A stretch of DNA of 38,624 nt. Origin: an uncultured Lachnospiraceae bacterium. Lineage in GTDB: Bacteria > Bacillota > Clostridia > Lachnospirales > Lachnospiraceae. The notes beneath the pieces were generated by a model, which was not told the origin of the DNA, ran no database searches, and worked only from the letters and a program-made list of their open reading frames with translations. The position numbers and the translations under genes are program-made. Position 1 is the first letter of the stretch. Every line of letters starts with the position of its first letter. The stretch spans positions 21,569 through 60,192 of the forward strand of contig CAJUII010000003.1 of assembly GCA_910586405.1 (NCBI GenBank), in the 5' to 3' direction. Positions 32,562-38,624 of this stretch are shown in pieces.

Positions 32562-33182
32562 ATGATACTGTTTTTGGATGGAGGATACACCTTGACTGCT
32601 GGCAATGAAGCGTGTGCAGAGATCATTCAGGAGTGCACGCAGAAGGAAGAATTCATATCCGTTAAAATCGAGGAGGACATGGATTGGAACAGCGTGTACA
32701 GATATCTCGAAGATGCGTGTGCGATTGTGCTTGCGGCAGGTGTTTATCTGGACAGTGTGTCTTCGGGGGTGCTTCGGTTTCTTGAAAAAGTCGAGCAGGC
32801 GGTGATAGGCGGAGAGAGCATTGGCGGCAGGTTTTATGCGATTTTATATACGGAACTGTACGAGGGCGAGCAGACCAGTGTGGCGATGGAGGTACTCAAG
32901 AATTTCTGTGCACATGCCAATATTACATGGGGAAGAGGTCTGGGAATCGGCGGAAACAAGATGGAGACACTACGCTGCAAGAACAGTTTTTGGGATAGAT
33001 TTCGCAAAAACTTGTCGGATTTCAGGACAGATTCCTTGCGAGAGCAGGCGCTTTTTATTCGAGAAAAAATACAGGGAACAGATGTATATATTAATCCTCA
33101 AGCGGTGTCAAGAAAAGGTTATATTCGCAAAATAAATCAAAAATCGAAAAAAAGTAATCGCGTAAAATTCGCTCAAAACTGA
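32562..33182 (+). CDS. Divergent flavodoxin-fold protein paired with the preceding gene
   Basis: The 206-residue product is not firmly recognised. Its partner's family commonly occurs with a second flavodoxin-like protein that starts with an FMN-binding loop of the type xxNGSPRxxGN. Here that position reads FLDGGYTLTAGNEACAEIIQEC, so the phosphate-loop residues are mostly lost. Later blocks fit a flavodoxin fold (ACAIVLAAGVYLDSVSSGVLRFLEKVE, SIGGRFYAILYTELYEGEQT, ANITWGRGLGIGGNKM). The tail is basic (RKINQKSKKSNRVKF). It has a strong GGGGGAGGAG ribosome site. It is probably co-transcribed with the preceding gene, as a degenerate or neofunctionalised redox pair. Confidence 0.7.
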   Translation: MILFLDGGYTLTAGNEACAEIIQECTQKEEFISVKIEEDMDWNSVYRYLEDACAIVLAAGVYLDSVSSGVLRFLEKVEQAVIGGESIGGRFYAILYTELYEGEQTSVAMEVLKNFCAHANITWGRGLGIGGNKMETLRCKNSFWDRFRKNLSDFRTDSLREQALFIREKIQGTDVYINPQAVSRKGYIRKINQKSKKSNRVKFAQN

Positions 33183-33192
33183 TCGCAGAAGG

Positions 33193-33214
33193 TGATATTT
33201 TGATAAAAATATCA
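33193..33214. repeat. AT-rich hairpin after the flavodoxin-like pair
   Basis: TGATATTTT (33193-33201) and AAAATATCA (33206-33214) pair perfectly around GATA. The stem is AT-rich and has no T-run, so it is a poor terminator candidate. Confidence 0.5.
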
Positions 33215-33319
33215 GATGTTTCAACAAGAAAAAACAGCCATTTTTAAGGTATTTGAGCGGAATATGTGGTATTTTGGCGGATGCTGTATTTATAGCGCAA
33301 AAAGTGCGATAAGTAATTG

Positions 33320-33349
33320 TTGCAAGATAAATTGACATTCTTATATAAT
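33320..33349 (+). promoter_or_regulatory. Promoter of the Spo0A-like gene
   Basis: TTGCAA (33320-33325) and TATAAT (33344-33349) are spaced by 18 bases. The leader to the preferred ATG at 33492 is about 135 bases. Confidence 0.6.
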
Positions 33350-33491
33350 GGACATTGCCAAATCCTGCTAGAATTTGTAAGTAAACGTAATTTGGGAGTA
33401 GCGTTTATAAATTCTTTGAGCCAAGATTATGATTGGGAGACGTGATTTGGGTGGCATTTGGCATTCAATGATAAGAATGGAGGAGAAGCTT

Positions 33492-34037
33492 ATGGAACAG
33501 CTAAACGTAATGACACAGCAGGATAACGAGAAAATATTTAGAATACTCAGCGATTTACTTACAAAAGACAAGGAATTTCAAATCATGATCACCGTTCCAG
33601 CAGGCACGAAGCTTACTGGCACGGAGAATGGTCTGGTGGGCAGTAAGACGGACAACAGACCGGAATCCAGTTCCTTGGAAAATACACATGACCTAGAGAA
33701 AGACGTAACAGATATGATACATGAGATTGGTGTCCCTGCTCATATCAAAGGGTATCAGTATCTGCGCGAGGCGATTATGATGTCGGTGGAGGATATAGAG
33801 ATGCTCAACTCTATCACCAAAATTCTATATCCGTCGATCGCAAAGAAATACCAGACAACACCAAGCCGTGTTGAGCGTGCCATAAGACACGCGATCGAAG
33901 TAGCATGGAGCAGAGGAAAAATGGAGACGCTTGATTCGCTTTTCGGATATACAATCAATATCGGAAAAGGCAAGCCGACAAATTCTGAGTTCATTGCTTT
34001 GATAGCAGATAAAATAAGACTTCACTACAGAGCATAA
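33492..34037 (+). CDS. Spo0A-type DNA-binding protein without a receiver domain
   Basis: The C-terminal 105 residues match the Spo0A effector domain, including the recognition-helix block SRVERAIRHAIEVAWSRG that is nearly invariant in Spo0A. The N-terminal 75 residues (MEQLNVMTQQDNEKIFRILSDLL...) do not resemble a receiver. They lack the phospho-acceptor Asp and have a low-complexity linker (GLVGSKTDNRPESSSLENTHD). The product is 181 residues from the ATG at 33492, which has GGAGGAG six bases upstream. The frame opens at 33429, but that start has no good site. True Spo0A is about 260 residues and is expected elsewhere. This paralog could bind 0A-box-like DNA without phosphorylation, or antagonise Spo0A (inference). 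Confidence 0.9.
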   Translation: MEQLNVMTQQDNEKIFRILSDLLTKDKEFQIMITVPAGTKLTGTENGLVGSKTDNRPESSSLENTHDLEKDVTDMIHEIGVPAHIKGYQYLREAIMMSVEDIEMLNSITKILYPSIAKKYQTTPSRVERAIRHAIEVAWSRGKMETLDSLFGYTINIGKGKPTNSEFIALIADKIRLHYRA

Positions 34038-34050
34038 ACAGAGCATAAAC
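34029..34050 (+). repeat. Tandem 11-bp direct repeat
   Basis: AGAGCATAAAC occurs twice in direct succession and overlaps the stop codon of the Spo0A-like gene. It may be a slippage duplication. Confidence 0.7.
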
Positions 34051-34061
34051 AGACAAATTCC

Positions 34062-34090
34062 TTTACATTCCAGCTTCGATTGGGTATAAT
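34062..34090 (+). promoter_or_regulatory. Promoter of glgA
   Basis: TTTACA (34062-34067) and TATAAT (34085-34090) are spaced by 17 bases. The leader is about 50 bases. Confidence 0.75.
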
Positions 34091-34148
34091 AATTACAGTG
34101 TAACTTAATTCGCAACACTGAAATGAGTGTGGAAAGGGATTTGATAGT

Positions 34149-35597
34149 ATGAAAAACATTTTATTTGTGGCTTCGGAGGGTGTACCATTTATTAAGACGG
34201 GAGGGCTTGCTGATGTGGTGGGGTCACTTCCCAAATACTATGATAAAAAATACTTTGATGCAAGGGTAGTGTTACCCAAATATATGTGTATGTCAGACAA
34301 TATGAAATCATTGATGCAGTATAGAACACATTTCTACATGGATTTTATGGGACAGAGCGAGTATGTGGGGGTACTTGAAGCAGAGTTTGATGGCATCACA
34401 TATTATTTTATCGATAATGAGAAAATGTTTGGCGGGTTTAAGCCATACAGTGATGATCATGTGGGGGAGATCACAAAATTTGTATTTTTTTCAAAGGCAG
34501 CATTATCGATTTTGCCGGTAATTGGGTTCAAACCTGATATTGTGCACTGCCATGACTGGCAGGCGGCGATCATTCCTGTATATTTGAAGGAGAGATTCGC
34601 CAAAGGCGAATTTTATCAGGGCATGAAGACGATTATGACGATCCACAATCTTAAATTTCAGGGAATTTATGATATTAAAACCGTTCAGTATATCACAGGT
34701 CTTGACGGCTCGTATTTTACGCCTGACAAACTGGGATACTTTAAAGATGGAAACCTGTTAAAAGGAGGACTTACTTATGCAGATGCGATCACGACAGTGA
34801 GCGCGACTTATGCGGAGGAGATCAAGACAGATTTTTATGGGGAGAAGCTCAACGGGCTTTTGACAGCGAGAACTCATGATCTGAGAGGCATTGTAAACGG
34901 CATCGATTATGATGAATACAATCCAGACACAGACTCGTATATTGTACATCATTATAATGTGTCCAACTTCAGAAAAGAGAAGATCAAAAATAAGAGAGAT
35001 TTGCAAAAGCAGCTGGGTCTGGAAGAAAGCGACAAGAAGATGATGATTGGTATTGTTTCGAGACTGACAGATCAGAAGGGGATGGATCTTGTCGCGTACA
35101 TTATGGATGAGTTGTGCAGTAAGGATGATATTCAGTTGGTGGTTCTCGGAACTGGCGAGGAGCGCTATGAGAATATGTTCCGCCATTTTGACTGGAAGTA
35201 TCATGACAAGGTTTCAGCCAACATCTTTTATTCAGAGGAGCTCTCGCACAGAATCTATGCGGCGTGTGATGCATTTTTGATGCCATCGCTGTTTGAGCCG
35301 TGCGGACTTAGTCAGTTGATGTCACTGCGCTATGGCACGGTTCCTATCGTGCGTGAGACAGGCGGACTCAAAGATACTGTAGAACCATACAATGAGTATG
35401 AGAACAAAGGTACTGGATTTAGTTTTGTCAATTACAATGCGCATGAAATGCTGAATACAATTCGGTATGCAGAGCAGGTGTACTATGACAGAAAGCGTGA
35501 TTGGAACAAGATTGTTGATCGGGCTATGGCAACAGACTTTTCGTGGAGAGTGTCCGCATTGAAGTATCAAGAAATGTATGATTGGATGATAGGATAG
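34149..35597 (+). CDS. glgA: Glycogen synthase (ADP-glucose dependent)
   Basis: The 482-residue GT5 enzyme transfers glucose from ADP-glucose to growing glycogen. The N-terminal substrate motif KTGGLADV is at residues 16-23. The C-terminal GT-B half contains IVSRLTDQKGMDL and PSLFEPCGLSQLMSLRYGTVPIVRETGGL, with the conserved Glu in FEPCG. No glgB, glgC or glgP lies alongside, which is unusual for a glycogen operon, but many clostridia scatter these genes. Its own promoter is present, and rqcH follows four bases after its stop. It sits next to a Spo0A-like regulator gene, and glycogen-like granulose is linked to sporulation in clostridia, so a functional tie is possible. Confidence 0.96.
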   Translation: MKNILFVASEGVPFIKTGGLADVVGSLPKYYDKKYFDARVVLPKYMCMSDNMKSLMQYRTHFYMDFMGQSEYVGVLEAEFDGITYYFIDNEKMFGGFKPYSDDHVGEITKFVFFSKAALSILPVIGFKPDIVHCHDWQAAIIPVYLKERFAKGEFYQGMKTIMTIHNLKFQGIYDIKTVQYITGLDGSYFTPDKLGYFKDGNLLKGGLTYADAITTVSATYAEEIKTDFYGEKLNGLLTARTHDLRGIVNGIDYDEYNPDTDSYIVHHYNVSNFRKEKIKNKRDLQKQLGLEESDKKMMIGIVSRLTDQKGMDLVAYIMDELCSKDDIQLVVLGTGEERYENMFRHFDWKYHDKVSANIFYSEELSHRIYAACDAFLMPSLFEPCGLSQLMSLRYGTVPIVRETGGLKDTVEPYNEYENKGTGFSFVNYNAHEMLNTIRYAEQVYYDRKRDWNKIVDRAMATDFSWRVSALKYQEMYDWMIG

Positions 35598-35601
35598 AAA
35601 A

Positions 35602-37338
35602 ATGGCATTTGACGGAGTGACAATTGCAGGAATTGTCAGTGAACTGAAAGAAAAATTAATAGGAAATAGAATCTATAAGATAGCTCAGCCTGAAAAGGAT
35701 GAGCTACTCTTAACTGTAAAGGGGAGCTGCGGTCAGGTTCGAATGCTCATGTCGGCGGATGCGTCGCTGCCGCTGCTGTATCTGACAGAACGGAATAAGA
35801 CAAGTCCCATGACAGCGCCGAACTTCTGTATGCTGCTGCGGAAGCATCTGCAAAATGCACGTATTGTGTCGGTGACACAGCCAGGATTGGAGAGAATCGT
35901 TCGATTTGAGTTGGAACATCTGAATGAATTGGGGGACTTGTGCAGGAAGCACCTGATCATAGAGCTGATGGGTAAGCACAGCAATATCATATTCTGTGAC
36001 GATCAGGATATGATCATTGACAGCATCAAGCATATTTCGGGGATGGTCAGTTCCGTCAGAGAGGTTTTGCCTGGAAGAACATATTTTATACCAAAGACAC
36101 AGGACAAGGCGGAATTGCTTTCGTGTACCCAAGAGGAGATGGCAGCAGTGCTGCGCGCAAAGAGCCTGCCGCTGTTTAAGGCAGTCTATACAGGATTTAC
36201 CGGAATCTCGCCGAGCATTGCACAGGAGTTGTGCTACAGGGCGGGCGTGGACGCTGACTTGCCAAGTGCCGGCTTGGAGGCAGAAGCGATTGACCGTATG
36301 GTCTCTGTGCTCAGCGGGCTGGCAGCGGATATCAGGAGTGAAAAGTTTTGCTATAATGTCGTTTATGAAAATAAACAGCCTGCTGAGTACGCCGCAGTAC
36401 AGCTAAGCTCTTATGAGGAGGGGCAGCGCAGGAGATTCGAGTGTATCTCAGAGCTTTTGGAATATTATTATGCCGAGAAAAATACGATAACCCGTATCCG
36501 GCAGCGCTCGGTGGATTTGCGCAAGATTGTCACGACAGCGATTGAGCGGAATGTTAAGAAGTATGATTTGCAGGTCAAACAGCTTCAGGATACGGACAAG
36601 AGAGAGACTTACCGCGTGTATGGCGAGCTGCTGAATGCGTATGGCTACGGCGTGGAGGCCGGGGCGAAGTCTATGGAAGCCCTGAATTATTATACCGATG
36701 AAAAAATAACGATACCGCTAGACCCGATGCTTACCGCAGGGGAGAACGCCAAGAAGTATTTCGACAAATACCAGAAATTAAAGCGCACCTACGAAGCATT
36801 GACAACGCTCACAAAAGAGACAAAGGAGGAGATTGAACATCTCTCGTCAATTAGTATCGCCCTCGATATTGCGCTAAAGGAAGAGGACTTGGTACAGATT
36901 AAGGAAGAGCTGATTGAGAGCGGTTATATCCGGCGTAAGGGCAATACAAAGCGGGAGAAGATTACCAGCAAGCCCTTTCATTATGTCAGCAGCGACGGCT
37001 ATCATATCTATGTGGGCAAGAACAATTATCAGAATGAAGAGCTTACGTTTAAGTTTGCCACCGGAAACGACTGGTGGTTTCACACAAAGGGAATCCCCGG
37101 TTCACACGTGGTTGTGAAATCGAACAATGACGAGCTTCCAGACCGCGTGTTTGAGGAGGCTGGAAAGCTTGCAGCGCACTATTCTCAGGCGAGGGGACAA
37201 GAGAAGGTAGAAATTGACTATACGCAGAAGAAAAATGTCAAGAAGCCAAATGGTTCCAAGCCGGGTTTTGTCGTGTATTATACGAATTATTCGCTTGTGA
37301 TTGATTCTGATATCACGGGCATTACACAAATCGAGTAG
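35602..37338 (+). CDS. rqcH: NFACT protein RqcH (ribosome quality control, FbpA/Rqc2 family)
   Basis: The 578-residue protein has the full NFACT layout: NFACT-N (MAFDGVTIAGIVSELKEKLIGNRIYKI), two HhH-like segments (GISPSIAQELCYRAGVD), a long coiled coil (about 275-440) and NFACT-R (FKFATGNDWWFHTKGIPGSHVVVKS). RqcH binds stalled 50S subunits carrying nascent chain-tRNA and adds C-terminal alanine tails for degradation. The name fibronectin-binding protein is historical. The start lies four bases after glgA, so the two are probably co-transcribed. Its stop codon lies inside a perfect terminator-like hairpin. Confidence 0.95.
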   Translation: MAFDGVTIAGIVSELKEKLIGNRIYKIAQPEKDELLLTVKGSCGQVRMLMSADASLPLLYLTERNKTSPMTAPNFCMLLRKHLQNARIVSVTQPGLERIVRFELEHLNELGDLCRKHLIIELMGKHSNIIFCDDQDMIIDSIKHISGMVSSVREVLPGRTYFIPKTQDKAELLSCTQEEMAAVLRAKSLPLFKAVYTGFTGISPSIAQELCYRAGVDADLPSAGLEAEAIDRMVSVLSGLAADIRSEKFCYNVVYENKQPAEYAAVQLSSYEEGQRRRFECISELLEYYYAEKNTITRIRQRSVDLRKIVTTAIERNVKKYDLQVKQLQDTDKRETYRVYGELLNAYGYGVEAGAKSMEALNYYTDEKITIPLDPMLTAGENAKKYFDKYQKLKRTYEALTTLTKETKEEIEHLSSISIALDIALKEEDLVQIKEELIESGYIRRKGNTKREKITSKPFHYVSSDGYHIYVGKNNYQNEELTFKFATGNDWWFHTKGIPGSHVVVKSNNDELPDRVFEEAGKLAAHYSQARGQEKVEIDYTQKKNVKKPNGSKPGFVVYYTNYSLVIDSDITGITQIE

Positions 37339-37362
37339 GGGAAAATCTTTCCCCTACTCGAT
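37330..37362. terminator. Perfect 15-bp hairpin between convergent genes (GAGTAGGGGAA repeat, copy 2)
   Basis: ATCGAGTAGGGGAAA (37330-37344) and TTTCCCCTACTCGAT (37348-37362) pair perfectly around ATC. The stem includes the rqcH stop codon and reaches into the end of the minus-strand ECF gene. It probably ends both transcripts. TCCTTGTTTT follows on the plus strand. The same arms occur at 31731-31758. Confidence 0.8.
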
Positions 37363-37878
37363 TCCTTGTTTTATATGGTGTTCTGATAACCGCAGTACAG
37401 AAATGACAGGCATAATCAGAATCCCGCAAAAGAAATTGCTGACGCCGTGAATGCAGTCAAACGGCAGGCCGGCAATAATCCATGCAATCATTTTCTCAAA
37501 ACTCAGTCCGAACAGCAGCGCCTGAGCCGGGGCATACAGCGTGCCGTATAAGAAGCCGTGTGCAGCGCATACAGTCATGTAAACGATGGGACGAACCTTT
37601 ACTGGCATCTTTGCCGGAAGAAGCATGACTGCACCCCACAGCAGTGTCCACAGATACAGATAAGGGACCCACCATGCTGCAAAACCGTGAAACATACCTG
37701 TCAGAAAGACATAGATATAAATGGGATACAGTGCCTTTTTTCTGTAGACAACGGTGAAAGCAATCGTAAATACACCAATCAAATGAATATTTGGTGCAAA
37801 CTCCATGATGACCTTCGAAGCGTACATGACAGCCCCGAGCATGGCAAAGATGACAAGTTCTCTGGTTGTAGGCTTCAT
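37354..37878 (-). CDS. ECF transporter S component-like membrane protein
   Basis: The 174-residue protein is almost entirely hydrophobic, with about five to six helices (TTRELVIFAMLGAVMYASKVIMEFAP, LIGVFTIAFTVVYRKKALYPIYIYVFL, then HGFLYGTLYAPAQALLFGLSF). The start, with RELVIFAMLGA, resembles the N-terminal helix of ECF-type vitamin-binding S components. It begins two bases after the stop of a DUF4430 lipoprotein, so the two are co-transcribed and probably serve one uptake system. No EcfA or EcfT gene is visible, so it would use a shared module. Substrate is unknown. The DUF4430 neighbour hints at cobalamin or a related vitamin. Confidence 0.85.
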   Translation of the reverse strand: MKPTTRELVIFAMLGAVMYASKVIMEFAPNIHLIGVFTIAFTVVYRKKALYPIYIYVFLTGMFHGFAAWWVPYLYLWTLLWGAVMLLPAKMPVKVRPIVYMTVCAAHGFLYGTLYAPAQALLFGLSFEKMIAWIIAGLPFDCIHGVSNFFCGILIMPVISVLRLSEHHIKQGIE

Positions 37879-37880
37879 GT

Positions 37881-38432
37881 TTATTCTATTTTAAATGCGT
37901 AGCTGCTGCCATCGGTGACGGGGGTGGTGTCAACGCCTGATGCAGCATACTCCTCATCAATATAAAATGCCCAGTATTTCCCGTCAGTGTCATAGTCTGC
38001 CGTGATGCCGTTGACGGTTTTTACATACAGTCCGTATTCGCTGTCGTCTCCGGCAATCAATTCAAGTTCTAACAGTGCCTGTCCCACTGTCTCTTTGTCG
38101 GTGTGAATCTCGAATTGAGTTGTGTTTCCCTCTCCATCTACAACAGTAAACGGAAAAGAAACACTGCCCTCGCCTAATACAGTGACATCAGAGGTATCTG
38201 CCTCATTGAGCGCCGCATCTGTCGCAGGCGTTCTCTCTGTCTCAGAAGCGATTTCCGTTGCAGGTATTGTATCTGGTGCTGCCTCTGCGTCAGAAGCTGG
38301 CTCAGAAGCAGGTGTGGAAACGGGTTCCTGTTTTGAAGTGCCGGCGCAGCCGGTTGTCAGAAATGACATGGACAGAACCAGCATCATGCAGCATAATAAG
38401 AGCTGGTGTTTCTTGTTTGATGTTTTTTTCAT
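37881..38432 (-). CDS. DUF4430 (transcobalamin-like) lipoprotein
   Basis: The 183-residue product has a lipoprotein signal with Cys29 in TTGCAG, a linker of Ala, Glu, Ser and Thr to about residue 85, and a C-terminal domain matching DUF4430. The domain blocks are VGQALLELELIAGDDSEYGLYVKTVNGITADYDTDGKYWAFYIDEE and YAASGVDTTPVTDGSSYAFKIE. DUF4430 resembles the C-terminal domain of transcobalamin and intrinsic factor, and is found in bacterial surface proteins linked to corrinoid capture. It sits at the head of a two-gene operon with an ECF-type S component, which suggests surface capture followed by import. AAAGGAG precedes the ATG. Confidence 0.9.
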   Translation of the reverse strand: MKKTSNKKHQLLLCCMMLVLSMSFLTTGCAGTSKQEPVSTPASEPASDAEAAPDTIPATEIASETERTPATDAALNEADTSDVTVLGEGSVSFPFTVVDGEGNTTQFEIHTDKETVGQALLELELIAGDDSEYGLYVKTVNGITADYDTDGKYWAFYIDEEYAASGVDTTPVTDGSSYAFKIE

Positions 38433-38472
38433 AATAAATACTCCTTTGTTAAAATATTATAATACGGTATTT

Positions 38473-38501
38473 ATCATAAACGTTTCTGCATTTCGCGTCA
38501 A
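38473..38501 (-). promoter_or_regulatory. Promoter of the DUF4430-ECF operon
   Basis: On the minus strand TTGACG (38501-38496) and TATGAT (38478-38473) are spaced by 17 bases. The leader of about 35 bases is too short for a cobalamin riboswitch. Confidence 0.7.
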
Positions 38502-38624
38502 GAATATTTTAAGCGGCTTTCGATTTGATGCCATCGGGGTCTCTGTCCGCGGAAGGAGACAGCTTCCTCGGCAGTTACAACTATTTTTTGTCATTCTTTA
38601 TGTCAGTGCCATGGGCTTTGTTTT
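38502..38624. other. Unexplained edge region with overlapping hairpins
   Basis: No minus-strand frame crosses this stretch. On the plus strand a frame from the ATG at 38528 stays open to the edge (MPSGSLSAEGDSFLGSYNYF...) but has no ribosome site. GGAAG/CTTCC (38551-38555 and 38563-38567) and CTGTC/GACAG (38543-38547 and 38558-38562) can form mutually exclusive hairpins. Nothing here is recognised. Confidence 0.35.

Noticed and set aside
33429..33491. Longer N-terminus of the Spo0A-like protein with a hidden receiver remnant
   Set aside because: The extra 21 residues have no receiver features and no ribosome site, whereas GGAGGAG fits the ATG at 33492.
38433..38624. Cobalamin riboswitch upstream of the DUF4430-ECF operon
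   Set aside because: The promoter at 38473-38501 leaves a leader of only about 35 bases, and no B12-box-like sequence was recognised further upstream.

Overview
The window looks like a chromosomal segment of a gut clostridium, most likely a Lachnospiraceae member (inference). The signs are mid-range base composition, strong AGGAGG-type ribosome sites, many near-consensus sigma-A promoters, a Spo0A-like DNA-binding protein, Csp-like and SleL-like germination proteins, and a galacto-N-biose/lacto-N-biose utilisation locus. No rRNA, CRISPR array, transposase or prophage was seen.

Layout. The first 84 bases are the C-terminus of a membrane protein. Next come a membrane chemoreceptor (264-1982), a Csp-like subtilisin protease (2059-3552) and a convergent LysM-GH18 spore-cortex-type enzyme (3556-4695). 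From 11630 down to 4773 on the minus strand lies a complete-looking sugar operon: binding lipoprotein, two ABC permeases, a 54-residue membrane peptide, GH112 phosphorylase and N-acetylhexosamine kinase. A divergent AraC-family regulator begins at 12046, and the intergenic region between them is rich in operator-like repeats. A terminator between the binding protein and the permeases probably sets their ratio. No ATPase subunit, GalT or GalE is present, so these must come from elsewhere.

From 12983 to 15108 lie an HTH protein, a CheC/FliY-like phosphatase and a YihY-type membrane protein, probably one operon. An SH3b protein and tRNA-Thr(GGT) follow. At 16227-20107 a hybrid sensor kinase overlaps a sugar-type binding lipoprotein with no permease, which suggests a sensing pair. 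After tRNA-Gly(CCC) and two small unknown proteins comes a tightly coupled carA-carB-queH-argS run (21085-27930).

The right-hand part is the most unusual. A soluble protein (28249-30204) joins ferredoxin clusters, an [FeFe]-hydrogenase-like H-cluster domain, a further Fe-S domain and a chemoreceptor signalling domain. A TrpB2-type enzyme follows. Then comes a tRNA-Val fragment fused to a degenerate tRNA-Met, and a pair of flavodoxin-like genes that look eroded. A Spo0A-type protein without a receiver domain precedes glgA and rqcH. The window ends with a minus-strand DUF4430 lipoprotein and an ECF-type substrate-binding membrane protein, possibly for cobalamin or a related vitamin.

All domain calls come from reading motifs and from memory of protein families. 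No database search was possible.
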